Shown: positions 1 through 9,232, numbered from the stretch's first letter. The stretch: DNA of 64,000 bases from Mycobacterium sp. IS-836 (GCF_001954275.1 NZ_MBEU01000013.1:35681-99680), one strand, 5' to 3'. Notes: generated by a model from the sequence alone, not told the origin. Program-made: numbers and translations.

Positions 1-166
1 CTTCATCGACACCGCCCTGTCCGACCATTTTGCGGACGTCCCGACGGACATCGACCAGATCTACGTGGAGCCCCGGTATTTTCTCTACGGCGGATTCGGC
101 CAGCACAAGACCTCACCCCGCACGGTTGCGAAGATCCTGGGTGCAAAACCCAAGCAGCCGAGCTGA
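1..166 (+). CDS. C-terminal end of an unidentified protein (5' truncated)
   Basis: A plus-strand frame is open from base 2 to a TGA at 164-166 and encodes 54 residues, ending in KPKQPS. The window edge removes the start. The fragment is soluble-looking and rich in aromatic residues (YVEPRYFLYGGFG) but shows no motif I can assign. It converges on the glycosyltransferase gene, whose stop lies 2 bases away. It may belong to the same polysaccharide cluster, but only position suggests that. Confidence 0.55.
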   Translation, partial: FIDTALSDHFADVPTDIDQIYVEPRYFLYGGFGQHKTSPRTVAKILGAKPKQPS

Positions 167-168
167 AT

Positions 169-2100
169 TCACAGCACGCCGTTGATGGCGTCCACGTAGG
201 CGTCGGTCATGGCCTCCACCGTGTAGTGCCGGTGCATGCGCTCGCAGCCGCGTCGCCCCACCGACGGCAGCGCGTCGGGGTCGGCCAGGATGCGCGCCAG
301 GTTTTCCCTCCATCCCGGCACCGATACGGGCTCGACGAGGAATCCCGCGCGCCCGAAATCCAGCATTTCCGGGACGGCGCAAATCGCCGACGCCGCGACG
401 GGCACCGCCCGGGCCATCGCCTCGAGGATCACCAGCGGGAAGGCCTCGGAGCGGCTGGGGACGCAGAGCAGGTCGGCGTCGGCCAGCGCGGGGCCTGGAC
501 CGGCCGACCATCCGCGCCAATGCACCCGATCGCGCAAGCCGGCGGGCGTGCGCGCCTGCAGCCGCTCCCGATCCGGACCGTCACCGAAAATCGATAGCTG
601 CCAAGGCATGTCGGCGAGGTCGCCGAGCGCGTCGATCAGCACGTGGGGGTTTTTGTGCTCGAGGATGCGCGAGAGCATCACCAGGTGCAGCGGTTCGTCC
701 GCGCGGCGGATCCGGGGTGCCGGGTCGGCGGGCGGTGTGACGCCGTTCGGCGCCACGAAGCGCCGCCCCCAAAGCCGATGCTGTGCGGCCAGCATGTCCC
801 AATGCCGTTGCGCCAGCACGATGAAGCCGTCCGCGCGGCGCATCGCGGCGGTCAGGGCCCGCGAGTAGATGGGCCGGTCTTCCTCGGGAGGAACGTGCGG
901 GGCGACCAGCCAGCGCCGGCCCCGATCGGCGGCGCGCCACAACGTGGCGAACCCCGCCTCGGTGTTGGTGTCGGCCGTGATGAGCACCGCCGGGCCCGCG
1001 GGGAGGTCGACCGCCGGTGCCCACCAGGGCTGGCGCACCACCCGCACGGTAGGCGGAATCTCGGAGATCAACGGGCCGAACCGTTGCATGCAGACGATGG
1101 TGACCGGGTAGCCACGCCGGTCCAATTCCGTTGCCAGCAACGCCTTTTGCCGCTCGGCGCCCCCGTACACCAGGCGGTTGGTGCTGATCACTATCGTCGG
1201 CAGGTCCGCGGTTCTGGCCGCCTCGCGTTTCGGCCGCCGCAACCGGTCCAACAGGGTGGTCCCGGCCAAATACGCGTCGGCGTGGTGAACGCTGTTCCGG
1301 TGTTCGAGCAGTAAGGCGGCGCTGGCGCGCGCCAGGTCGCGATCGCGGTCGCTGGCCACCGGATCGCCCTCGTCGACACCGACTTCGTCGGCCAGCAGCA
1401 TTCGCCAGCCCGCCGCGCGGGCGCGGGTCTGCCAGTCGGCCTCCGCGCCGTGCCGGAAGAATTCTTCGTCGAAGCCGCCGATGGTGTTCCAGGCCGCGCG
1501 GTTGACGGCCAGGCAGGCGCCGCCCAAATACCCTTTGATGCCTCGTGATTCGGGAGGTTGGCGGCGATAGGGATGGGAGATCGGGGTGCGGCGCAGCGAG
1601 CCGGAGCGGCCGGTGCTAGCGGTCAGCGCTCGGATCAATGTTGGGTTGCGGGTCGCGATGTCCCACGGCTGGCGGCCCGGCGCGGTCCCCATCGGCGAGA
1701 CCGCCGCCACGCCCGGTTGGCGAAGCAACTCTCGGGTGCGAGTCAACGGTCCCAGCAGGCGGGCGTGGGACTTGAGCAACAACAGTTCGGCGTCGCCCGG
1801 TGCGTGCTCCGCAAGCGCGTTGAAAGCCGCCGCGAAGCCACGGTTCGGCGGGCCCGGCACCCAGTGCACACCCGGGTACCGTGCGGGCAGGTCCGCTTGA
1901 CCGGGCGTTCCGTCGCCGTCTTCCCGGTAGACGTAGACCGGCAGTCGCGGAAGATGTTCGGCGATGCTGCGCAGGCACGTCTCGAGCGGCGCGTCGCTCA
2001 CGTCGCTGACGATCAGCACGGCAAGTGGGCGCTCGGATGGTAGGGCGGCCGGGGCACCGACCGGGCGCTTCAGATATGCCCGGTCCATTTCGCGCGTCAT
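169..2100 (-). CDS. Two-domain glycosyltransferase (GT2 N-half, GT4 C-half)
   Basis: The predicted 643-residue protein appears to be two glycosyltransferases in one chain. Residues about 25-280 look like a GT-A family 2 rhamnosyltransferase-type domain, with YLGGACLAVNR followed by GGFDEEFF, a typical acceptor-side motif. Residues about 300-640 look like a GT-B family 4 domain, with GGAERQ near its start and SRSEAFPLVILEAMA as the nucleotide-sugar motif. The ATG at 2100 overlaps the upstream flippase stop (ATGA), so translation is probably coupled. The frame stays open further upstream, but only inside the flippase gene. Likely role: cytoplasmic transfer of two sugars onto a lipid-linked oligosaccharide. 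Substrates cannot be read from sequence. Confidence 0.85.
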   Translation of the reverse strand: MTREMDRAYLKRPVGAPAALPSERPLAVLIVSDVSDAPLETCLRSIAEHLPRLPVYVYREDGDGTPGQADLPARYPGVHWVPGPPNRGFAAAFNALAEHAPGDAELLLLKSHARLLGPLTRTRELLRQPGVAAVSPMGTAPGRQPWDIATRNPTLIRALTASTGRSGSLRRTPISHPYRRQPPESRGIKGYLGGACLAVNRAAWNTIGGFDEEFFRHGAEADWQTRARAAGWRMLLADEVGVDEGDPVASDRDRDLARASAALLLEHRNSVHHADAYLAGTTLLDRLRRPKREAARTADLPTIVISTNRLVYGGAERQKALLATELDRRGYPVTIVCMQRFGPLISEIPPTVRVVRQPWWAPAVDLPAGPAVLITADTNTEAGFATLWRAADRGRRWLVAPHVPPEEDRPIYSRALTAAMRRADGFIVLAQRHWDMLAAQHRLWGRRFVAPNGVTPPADPAPRIRRADEPLHLVMLSRILEHKNPHVLIDALGDLADMPWQLSIFGDGPDRERLQARTPAGLRDRVHWRGWSAGPGPALADADLLCVPSRSEAFPLVILEAMARAVPVAASAICAVPEMLDFGRAGFLVEPVSVPGWRENLARILADPDALPSVGRRGCERMHRHYTVEAMTDAYVDAINGVL

Positions 2101-3572
2101 GCCACCAGCTGGTCCCGCTGCGACGAGGCCCGCAAGGAGGACAGGTCCGACCAGCTGAGCGGGCCGACGGCCGCGCTGGTGGCCAGGTAGGTGGCGGCGG
2201 CCGCGGCGAGGATGAGCACGACGTGCTGGCCCGAGAGCAGCAGCGTCACCGCAACACTCGCTCCCGTCGGTATCAGCAACCGCAGCAAGAACATCACCGG
2301 CGTACGGTAACCGCAGCGCCGGCGCAGCCACCAGGTGCTGATCACCATGTTGAAGAACTCGGTGCACACCAACGCGATGCCGGGGCCGACGGCGCCCAGC
2401 CGCCCGGCGAGGGCGAGATTGAGCCCGACGTTGAGCACCAGGGTCGCCATCGTCAACCAGAACAAGACCCTCTGGTGATGGCTGGCGACCAAGCCCTGGC
2501 CAAGGGTGCCGCTGACGAATCGCAGGGCCGCCGCGACGAACAACAGGGCCAGCGTCGGCGTGCCGCGTGCGACGAACGCCTTATCGCCGAAGAGCCCGAT
2601 CAACGGTCCGGCCAGCAGCGCGCCGACGACCGCGACCGGGACGGCCACGAAGTACATCAGCTCGACGCTGCGGCGCAGGAAGCCGGCGAAGGCGGCGACG
2701 TCACGCGCGAACAACTCGGTGCCCGTCGACAGCGTCGATTTGAGGAAAATCAGCGACACCACAATCGTGTTGAAGGCGATCGTGAACGCCAGCCCGTATA
2801 CGCCGACCTCGGAGTGGGTGCTCAGCAGCGACAGGATCACGCCGTCGGCCCTGCAGTACAGCAACCCGACCACCAGAAACCCGATGAGCGGCAGGCTTTC
2901 CCGCAGCAGGTCGGCGGACTCCCGCACCGCGAAGATCGGGCGCACCGAGATATGCCGCATCGCGGCAGCGCCCTGGATCAGCAGCTGCAGGGCGGGCGGG
3001 ATGAGCTGCGCGACGGCGAACCAGATGACGTCCGACCGCGTCGCCACCAGGCAGGCGACCATGGCCAGCGCGGCCAGCCGGCCGACGACGTCGGAGATGG
3101 CCACCGCCGAGAACCGCACGGTGGCAAGGAATACCGGTTCGAATCGGGTCACCATGGTCTGCATCAGCAGCGCGCCGGATAGTACGACGAGCATCACCCG
3201 TACTTCGGGGTCGCGATAGACCAGCAACCCGGACACCGCCGCCAGCGCCGCGAGCGGAACGCAATAGACCAGGGCCAGGCCGCTGTTGATGCGCACCAGG
3301 CGCTCGAGGTCGCCGCGGCCGGAGGTCACGCGGCGCACGATCACGGTGGCGATTCCGAGGTCGGCCAGGCTCGTCCACATCGCGATGAACAGAAGCGCGA
3401 TGGAAAGCTGGCCGTAGCGCCCGGGCCCCAGATAGCGCGCGGTCATCGCCACCGAAACCACCGACGCCAGCATCCCCAGCACGCGGCAGATCAGCTGGAT
3501 CGAGAACGCGTGGGCCATCCGCGCGAGCGGCACCGATCCCACGACCGCACCTGGTGCCGTCGGCTCGCTCAT
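2097..3572 (-). CDS. Wzx-like polysaccharide flippase (MOP superfamily)
   Basis: The protein is 491 residues, almost entirely hydrophobic, with roughly 12-14 predicted membrane segments from about residue 15 to 470. This fits the polysaccharide transporter/MATE-like superfamily that flips undecaprenyl-linked oligosaccharides across the membrane. N-terminal features such as MARYLGPGRYGQLSIALLF-type spacing (here TARYLGPGRYGQL) are typical of Wzx proteins. It sits between a sugar-phosphate transferase gene (11 bases upstream) and the glycosyltransferase it overlaps, as expected for a Wzx/Wzy-type pathway. No Wzy polymerase is visible in the window; it may lie outside the left edge. Confidence 0.85.
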   Translation of the reverse strand: MSEPTAPGAVVGSVPLARMAHAFSIQLICRVLGMLASVVSVAMTARYLGPGRYGQLSIALLFIAMWTSLADLGIATVIVRRVTSGRGDLERLVRINSGLALVYCVPLAALAAVSGLLVYRDPEVRVMLVVLSGALLMQTMVTRFEPVFLATVRFSAVAISDVVGRLAALAMVACLVATRSDVIWFAVAQLIPPALQLLIQGAAAMRHISVRPIFAVRESADLLRESLPLIGFLVVGLLYCRADGVILSLLSTHSEVGVYGLAFTIAFNTIVVSLIFLKSTLSTGTELFARDVAAFAGFLRRSVELMYFVAVPVAVVGALLAGPLIGLFGDKAFVARGTPTLALLFVAAALRFVSGTLGQGLVASHHQRVLFWLTMATLVLNVGLNLALAGRLGAVGPGIALVCTEFFNMVISTWWLRRRCGYRTPVMFLLRLLIPTGASVAVTLLLSGQHVVLILAAAAATYLATSAAVGPLSWSDLSSLRASSQRDQLVA

Positions 3573-3583
3573 GGCTGGCGAGC

Positions 3584-5158
3584 CTAGTAGGCGCCGTGGC
3601 TCGTTAATACGGCTTTCACCGTCTTGGCGATGATCATGAGGTCACCGGCCATCGACCAGTTGTCGACATAGGACAGGTCCAACCGGACCGACTCTTCCCA
3701 CGAGAGGTTCGAGCGGCCGCTGACCTGCCACAGCCCGCTGACGCCCGGCTTCACCAGCAGTCGCCGCTTGACGTCGCCGTCGTAGTTCTCGACTTCTCGG
3801 CGCAGCGGGGGCCGCGGCCCGACGACGCTCATATCCCCCTTGACCACGTTGAGGAATTGCGGCAGCTCGTCGATGCTGAACCTGCGCAGGACTCTGCCGA
3901 CCGGCGTGACCCGGGGATCTTCGCGCATTTTGAACAGCATGCCGCCGTCGCTGTCGTTCAGCGCCAACAGATCTGCGATCTGCCGGTCGGCGCCGTCGGT
4001 CATCGTTCGGAACTTGAACATCGTGAAGGGCTTGCCCTCGATGCCGATCCGTTCCGACGGGTAGAAGACGGGGCCCCTGCTGGTCAGCTTGATGGCGATG
4101 GCCGCCGCGATGAGAAGCGGCGCTGTCGCGATGAGGGCCATCAGCGAGAAGCAGACGTCGAAGACCTGCTTCTCGAAGCGTTGGCTCCCTTCGTATTGCG
4201 GCTTTTCGACGTGCAGCAACGGCAATCCTGCGGTGAGGCGCAGGGTCAATCGCGCTTCCGCGACGTCCACCACCCCGGGCGATACGACGAGGTCGACGTC
4301 CATCGTCTCCAGCTGCCAGAGCAGCTCCCTGATGCCGTGCACGCCGAAATGCTCCGTGCGCGTCACCGCCACGGTGTCGGCGCCGCAGCGTTGCACCGCG
4401 GCCACCGCGTGGGTTTCGTCGCCGAGGATCTCGACTTCACGGCTCCCGACGATCAGGGTTTCGCCGCGCGGCGGCCCATATCCGGAAATGCACACACCCG
4501 CCACGACGCAGCCGTCACTCGGATTGCGGGACAGTTCGGTAACGAGGTGAGCGACGGCCTGCCTATCCCCGATCGCCAAAACCGTTGTCTGGCAATGGCC
4601 GTGCGCCCGCTCGCGGCGGATATGCTGGCGCCATAGGCTGCGGCTGGTCAGCAATCCCAAGGTGCCGACCGGAAGCGCGATCGCGAGATAGCCGCGCGCC
4701 AGGTCGACTTTGGCGAGCAACGTCACCATCGCGATGATCCCGAACGTCCAGAATGACGCGCTGGCGATGCGCCGGTACTCGTCGATCCCGGCGCCGATGA
4801 CTCGCGTCGATCTCGTTTGGAATATCGCAAGGGACGACAGCCATAGCCCCGCGAAGAGAACGGAGAACAGCGTCATCACCGGGTCCGAGTAGCCCGACGT
4901 GTTCGCGATCTCCCCGAACCGGACGTACTGCGCAAGGAATACCGAGGCGACGACGATCACCGAGTCGCTGATGCGCAGGCTTTGCGCATAGTGATCCTGC
5001 CAGCGACGCACGGCATTGCCGACGGTGGACGACACGGCAGGCACGGGTAGTGGCGAAACATCGGTCGGGTCGGGAGGCAACGGCATCATGCCGGTCGGCT
5101 TGCGCCTCTGGCGTCGCTGCTCGGGCTGCACGAGATTCACCGCGTCCAGGGCCATCAC
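3584..5158 (-). CDS. Polyprenyl-phosphate glycosyl-1-phosphate transferase (WbaP type)
   Basis: The 524-residue product has several N-terminal membrane segments (about residues 60-180), a central nucleotide-binding-like region, one more membrane segment near 330, and a C-terminal bacterial sugar transferase domain. The signature stretches KFRTM, FSIDELPQFLNVVKGDMS and VVGPRPP are all present. The family starts lipid-linked glycan synthesis by moving a hexose-1-phosphate from a UDP-sugar to polyprenyl phosphate at the inner membrane face. The start is GTG at 5158, directly followed by ATG at 5155; either could be used. It is the presumed first committed enzyme of the cluster. Such enzymes are not part of the standard arabinogalactan pathway, which uses WecA. 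Confidence 0.9.
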   Translation of the reverse strand: MMALDAVNLVQPEQRRQRRKPTGMMPLPPDPTDVSPLPVPAVSSTVGNAVRRWQDHYAQSLRISDSVIVVASVFLAQYVRFGEIANTSGYSDPVMTLFSVLFAGLWLSSLAIFQTRSTRVIGAGIDEYRRIASASFWTFGIIAMVTLLAKVDLARGYLAIALPVGTLGLLTSRSLWRQHIRRERAHGHCQTTVLAIGDRQAVAHLVTELSRNPSDGCVVAGVCISGYGPPRGETLIVGSREVEILGDETHAVAAVQRCGADTVAVTRTEHFGVHGIRELLWQLETMDVDLVVSPGVVDVAEARLTLRLTAGLPLLHVEKPQYEGSQRFEKQVFDVCFSLMALIATAPLLIAAAIAIKLTSRGPVFYPSERIGIEGKPFTMFKFRTMTDGADRQIADLLALNDSDGGMLFKMREDPRVTPVGRVLRRFSIDELPQFLNVVKGDMSVVGPRPPLRREVENYDGDVKRRLLVKPGVSGLWQVSGRSNLSWEESVRLDLSYVDNWSMAGDLMIIAKTVKAVLTSHGAY

Positions 5159-5162
5159 ACAC

Positions 5163-5822
5163 CTACGCTCTCGCCGAGAGGCCGGATCGAATGCCGGCGG
5201 GCAAATGGCGCGGGGTCTCGCGGGGTTGATCGTCAGCCCGTCCGGCCGCGTGGAGGCCGCCCGCTCGGGCCGCGTTCTCGGCTAGCGCCGGCCCGGACGC
5301 GCGGAAGGGCCAGCTGGCGTCTTGCTCGGAGATGACGGTGACCGGCAGGGGCCATTCGATTCCGAACTGGGGATCGTCCCAGCGGAACCCCTCCTCGCCG
5401 TTCGGCGCGGGCTGGCCGCTGACCTGGTAGCTGACCTCGGTGTCGTCGATCAGGGTCTGGAAGCCGTGTGCGACATACGGTGGCAAGAACAGCGCTCGGT
5501 GGTCGTCGGCGCTCAACTCCACCATCACGTGGTCGCCGTAGGTCCGCGAGTCGGGGCGGACGTCCACCGTGGCGGTGGCAACGGCGCCGCGGGTGCACCG
5601 GACCAGCTTGGCCTCGGCGTGTGGGGGCACCCGGCGGTGCAGACCGCGTACGGTGCCGCGGGTGTAGCTGAACACGACATCCGTCTGCATGGCATCGAAA
5701 GGCAGGCCATGATTAGCGAATTCGCGTGAGCAGAACGACCGCGTCGAGTAGCCACGGTGGTCGCGTTGCGGTTCGAAGTCGATGATCGTCACGCCGGCGA
5801 CCTTCGTGGGCGTGTATTTCAC
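5163..5822 (-). CDS. RmlC-like dTDP-sugar epimerase (cupin), active-site tyrosine not found
   Basis: From the GTG at 5822 the product is 219 residues. A GGAAGGAG ribosome site at 5829-5836 sits 6 bases upstream and decides this start over the ATG at 5876. It matches dTDP-4-dehydrorhamnose 3,5-epimerases: RGLH with the catalytic His62, PPHAEAKLVR with Lys72, PPYVAHGF with His119, and RWDDPQFGIEWPLP. At the position that usually holds the catalytic Tyr in the DYY/APY-NP motif, it reads VSGQPAP, so the tyrosine appears replaced (about residue 138). The C-terminal 30 residues look unstructured. It may act as a single 3-epimerase or an isomerase rather than true RmlC. Its stop lies 4 bases from the sugar transferase start. 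Confidence 0.85.
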   Translation of the reverse strand: MKYTPTKVAGVTIIDFEPQRDHRGYSTRSFCSREFANHGLPFDAMQTDVVFSYTRGTVRGLHRRVPPHAEAKLVRCTRGAVATATVDVRPDSRTYGDHVMVELSADDHRALFLPPYVAHGFQTLIDDTEVSYQVSGQPAPNGEEGFRWDDPQFGIEWPLPVTVISEQDASWPFRASGPALAENAARAGGLHAAGRADDQPRETPRHLPAGIRSGLSARA

Positions 5823-5884
5823 TGACGACTCCTTCCGGAAAGCCCTCGGCCCTATCTGCTGCTGCTCTGCGTTCATGTGGGCGC

Positions 5885-7102
5885 CTATACGTATCCGGCG
5901 GCCGGCGGGCGGGTCATGACGGTGGGGATCACCCCGTACCGCGGCCCGAGCGATTTGCCCGACGCGGCCGCGCGCGGTAGCGAGCCCAAGATGCTGGGCG
6001 GGACGGGCGGGGCACCGAGGCCGGCGGGCAGCGCCGCGGCGGTGCTCATGTGCGCCGCCGGGATCACGCTGGTCCAACTCGCCGGCACCGACAGCGGGCC
6101 CAGCGAGGCCGCGGTGCCGAGGCTGCCCAACGCACCAGGCCCGAGTGAGCCGAGCGCGCCCGCCCCGGCCGCGGCGGCGCTGGCCCCCGCCGCTGCCCCT
6201 TGAGCGGCCGCGGCACCCGCGGCGCCCGCCGCGGACGCCGCCCCACTCGCCAAACCCTGACCGCTCGCGGCCATTCCAATGATTGAAGACATGGCGTACA
6301 CCGGGGTGGCCGCGGCCATCAGCCACGCGGGCATGTTGGACGCCACGAGGTTCGAAATATCCGACGAGGCGGTCGAGGCGGCGGTAGTGGTCGCGGCGGT
6401 CGCCGCGGTCGAGGCGAACGTGCTGGTCGAGCTGGTCGCGGGCGATGCGAGCGACTGCAGCGCGGTGGGCACCGAGGTGACCACGCTCGCCAGGTTGGCT
6501 TGCGATGTTCCGGAGATGCCGCTCGCCTGGGTGACCGCGGCCGCCTGCTCGGCGAATCCGGCGGGGTTCGTGGTCTGCGGCGCCGGGGTGAACGGTGTCA
6601 CTTCGCACGCTATGGCTGAATTCGCGGCGTACTGATACATCGCCGCGGCGTCCTGCGCCCACATCTCGCCGTATTCGGCTTCGGTGGCCGCGATCGCCGC
6701 CGAATTCTGGCCGAAGAAGTTGGTGGCGATCAGTATCGCGAGTTGGACGCGGTTGGCGGTGACCGCGGGCGGCGGGACGGTCATCGCGAAGGCGGCTTCG
6801 TACACCTCGACGGCGAGCAACGCGTGACTGGCGGTCTCGGCGGCCCGCGCGGCGGCGCCGGTCGTCCACGCCACGTACGGAGCGAACGCGGACGCCATGG
6901 TCAGCGACGAGGGACCCATCCAGCGTGTGGTGGTCAGTCCCGCGATGACCGACCGGTAAGCGCTTGCAGCGGAATTCAATTCGGCCGCCAAGTTGTCCCA
7001 GGCCACCGCCGCGGCTGCCAGCGATATCGGCCCGGGCCCGGCATACATCCGCGCGGAATTGATCTCCGGCGGTAGCGCACCAAATTCGATCACGGCAGAC
7101 AC
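5885..7102 (-). CDS. PPE family protein, SVP subfamily
   Basis: The product is about 405 residues and starts [20 protein letters not shown] from GTG 7102 (or GTG 7093, giving VIEFG). The conserved PPE domain covers about residues 1-180, with the PPE motif near residue 12 and the WxG-type turn (TTRWMGPSS) near 70. The C-terminal half is Ala/Gly/Ser-rich and includes GPLSVPASW, matching the Gxx-SVP-xxW signature of the SVP subfamily. PPE proteins are secreted by ESX type VII systems, normally as PE-PPE heterodimers. The partner gene upstream looks degenerate. The frame continues upstream to 7438 but only through the PE remnant and noncoding sequence. Confidence 0.92.
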   Translation of the reverse strand: MSAVIEFGALPPEINSARMYAGPGPISLAAAAVAWDNLAAELNSAASAYRSVIAGLTTTRWMGPSSLTMASAFAPYVAWTTGAAARAAETASHALLAVEVYEAAFAMTVPPPAVTANRVQLAILIATNFFGQNSAAIAATEAEYGEMWAQDAAAMYQYAANSAIACEVTPFTPAPQTTNPAGFAEQAAAVTQASGISGTSQANLASVVTSVPTALQSLASPATSSTSTFASTAATAATTTAASTASSDISNLVASNMPAWLMAAATPVYAMSSIIGMAASGQGLASGAASAAGAAGAAAAQGAAAGASAAAAGAGALGSLGPGALGSLGTAASLGPLSVPASWTSVIPAAHMSTAAALPAGLGAPPVPPSILGSLPRAAASGKSLGPRYGVIPTVMTRPPAAGYV

Positions 7103-7383
7103 CGGGTTCCGGCGGGCCGCGGCCGAGCCTGCGCACCATCCTCGCGAACGAGCGTCGCCCAGCCACACATACTCAAAGCATGAGTAGACGGCCATATTGC
7201 TGACGATGGGTATTCGGCGCGTTGACGGAGGATCTTGGTCCGTGCCGGGCGCATACCGTGGGGCGTGATGACGTCGTGGCGGCCCGCCGTGACCACGTTT
7301 CCGCTGCTCATCGCGGCTACCAAGGCCTTTGGCGCGTCCGCCGAGGCCGCCGGCGCAATTGGCTGCGTGATGACGAACGACAT
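7090..7383 (-). pseudogene. Decayed PE gene upstream of the PPE gene
   Basis: An ATG at 7383, preceded by a GAGGGGA ribosome site, begins MSFVITQP, the classic N-terminus of PE proteins that pair with SVP-type PPE proteins (usually MSFVTTQPEAL). After about 8 residues the match fades, though [10 protein letters not shown] at about residues 27-36 still resembles the PE helix. The frame runs 97 residues, close to the 99 of a normal PE, and overlaps the PPE start. The tail (cysteine- and proline-rich) is not PE-like, which suggests frameshifts and decay. It could instead be an intact unrelated small ORF; the position directly before a PPE gene favours a relic. Confidence 0.45.
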
Positions 7384-7723
7384 GCGGTCCCCTCGCGGCT
7401 CGACCCCGTGATGCAAACTGACGATCATACAATAACACATAAAAAATACTTATGGAACGAAAAATGGGTAGGATCCTTGTGGCGGGTATCTAGACGGGCT
7501 CGGGGCCGGTTTGCACGGCCCGGGGGCCTCGTCCTGATAACCTCTTAGGTGGTCAAACGTCGCCCGAGAGACGCCGGCGAGTAGTTCGCCTCGGACCGCT
7601 GGAAGAACCAGGTGTGTGCGCCGCTCGAGGAGGGCATCAACAACGTGAAGGCGATCGACGCAGCTCAGGGCACCGGTGGCGATCGCGATCTCGCGGCGGC
7701 GGACCGCTGAGTCGTCGGTTTCG
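7384..7723. other. Intergenic region, relatively AT-rich at 7425-7470
   Basis: This stretch lies between divergent genes (PE/PPE on minus, TetR on plus). Bases about 7425-7470 are unusually AT-rich for this genome and could hold the PE/PPE promoter. I see no gene, tRNA or clear hairpin. Minus-strand frames here are antisense-like and lack family motifs. Confidence 0.4.
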
Positions 7724-8401
7724 ATGACCACCCACCCACCCGACGGACGCGCCGATGCGACGCGGCGGCAGATTCTGCGGGCCGCCTCGCATCAGTTCGC
7801 GCAACGCGCCTACCACGAGGTCGGCCTCGACGACATTCTTGCCGAGGCCGAACTGACCAAGGGCGCGATGTATTTCCATTTCAAGTCCAAGCACGCGCTG
7901 GCCGTCGCGATCATCGATCAACAGACCGACGCCGGTACGGCCGCCGTCCAAGACCTGATCACGCGGGGACTTTCCGGCCTGGAGACCCTGATCGATTTCT
8001 CCTATCTCATCGCGGTACAGGACATCAAGACCGATCGAGTCAGGGCAGGGCTGAACCTGATCGAATCCGTCGGTCGTTCGGAAGGGCTCCAGGAGAGGTT
8101 GTTGGACGACTGGGTCAAAGCATTGGCCGCGGTCGTCGAGCAGGCCATCGGCGAGGGTGACATCGACGACCGGTGCGACCCGGAGGATGTCGGACGCTTG
8201 ATCGTGTCCCTGCAGATGGGGCTGCGAAAAACCAGCAACCTGGATCAACCCGAACGGTTCCTGCTCGACCTGGAAAAATGTTGGGCGTTGCTGATGGCCG
8301 GAATCCTGCGACCGGACCGCGTCGAATACTTCAGGCAATTCCTCAGGCGGCGTGCGGCACTCGCGATCAACGCCAATTCGACCGATCCCGACTCCGGGTA
8401 A
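7724..8401 (+). CDS. TetR regulator, gamma-butyrolactone-receptor-like (copy 1)
   Basis: From ATG 7724 the product is 225 residues. An N-terminal TetR helix-turn-helix spans about residues 10-60 (ATRRQILRAA, then LTKGAMYFHFKSKHALAVAII). The GAMYFHF-K-K pattern is typical of ScbR/ArpA-like receptors. The rest is a ligand-binding helical domain. An in-frame GTG at 7676 would add 16 residues that do not align with the family, so it was not chosen. It is followed by a similar regulator 126 bases downstream. The target is unknown; the large secreted protein gene downstream is a candidate. Confidence 0.85.
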   Translation: MTTHPPDGRADATRRQILRAASHQFAQRAYHEVGLDDILAEAELTKGAMYFHFKSKHALAVAIIDQQTDAGTAAVQDLITRGLSGLETLIDFSYLIAVQDIKTDRVRAGLNLIESVGRSEGLQERLLDDWVKALAAVVEQAIGEGDIDDRCDPEDVGRLIVSLQMGLRKTSNLDQPERFLLDLEKCWALLMAGILRPDRVEYFRQFLRRRAALAINANSTDPDSG

Positions 8402-8527
8402 CGAGACCGAGACGGACCCGACGGCCGGGATCGCCGTAGCTGTTAACCTTTGATCGTCTTGCGGGGCGATGCGAAACGTGACTGACGAATCCGCGCACCC
8501 GACCAGATCCCGGAGGTATTAGGGGCG

Positions 8528-9232
8528 ATGGCGCGGCAGGTTAGGTCGGAAGCCACTCGGCGAAAGATTCTTAAAGCCGCGACCGACGTGTTCGGGGAGG
8601 TCGGCTACGCGGCCGCCGGGTGGGGCACGATCATCGAACGCACGGGGATGACCAAGGGCGCCCTCTATCATCACTTCGATTCAAAGGAATCGTTGGCGTC
8701 GGCGATCATCGAGGAGGGCTCCGGCACGCTCGCCAACGCGTATCGGAACGCGTGCGGGCCGTCATCGCCGGGGCTGGAGAACCTGCTGCACGGCACGTTC
8801 ACGATCGCCGAAGTGATGACTTCGGACGAAACCGCCCGCGCGGCCGTGCAACTGACCGCCACGTTGAGCGGTTTCAACGAAGCGGCCGGGAACTTCTGCG
8901 CGGCTTCGGTTCAGCTGATGACAGCCGAGGCCCGGCGGGCCATCGCGGAGGGAGACCTCCGCAAGGACCTCGACCCGGCAGTGGTCGGCGAATCGATCGT
9001 CGGCGCCATGTTCGGAGCGCGATTGCTGTCCAACGCGATATCTGCCGTCGACACAAAAGAAGGCGTCGTCTGCGACCTCAGCGAGCGCTTGATTCGGATT
9101 TGGGAACTCCTGCTTCCCGGCATCGTCTCGGAAGCCTCGCTCGGCTATTCCCGGGAATTCCTTGCTCGCGAAGCAATGCGCCATGCGCGGCTCGCCGCCG
9201 CCCGTACAGAGACGGTGCCGGGAAGCGACTAG
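8528..9232 (+). CDS. TetR regulator, gamma-butyrolactone-receptor-like (copy 2)
   Basis: The 234-residue product starts MARQVRSEATRRKI at ATG 8528, with a GGAGG site at about 8512-8516 upstream. The helix-turn-helix covers residues 8-55 (MTKGALYHHFDSKESLASAII), strongly like ScbR/FarA-type regulators of Streptomyces that bind gamma-butyrolactones. The C-terminal domain has the matching length. The pair of related regulators in tandem suggests an old duplication or a two-receptor switch. No synthase (AfsA-like) gene is visible nearby, so a butyrolactone ligand is not supported here. Confidence 0.85.
   Translation: MARQVRSEATRRKILKAATDVFGEVGYAAAGWGTIIERTGMTKGALYHHFDSKESLASAIIEEGSGTLANAYRNACGPSSPGLENLLHGTFTIAEVMTSDETARAAVQLTATLSGFNEAAGNFCAASVQLMTAEARRAIAEGDLRKDLDPAVVGESIVGAMFGARLLSNAISAVDTKEGVVCDLSERLIRIWELLLPGIVSEASLGYSREFLAREAMRHARLAAARTETVPGSD

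Noticed and set aside
2025..3182. 385-residue plus-strand ORF inside the flippase gene
   Set aside because: Rich in Arg/Gln/Asp low-complexity sequence with no family motif, and fully antisense to a well supported gene; typical high-GC shadow.
5823..7166. Long minus-strand frame extending the epimerase upstream
   Set aside because: The extension is Arg/Gly-rich shadow of the PPE gene; the GGAAGGAG site fixes the true start at 5822.
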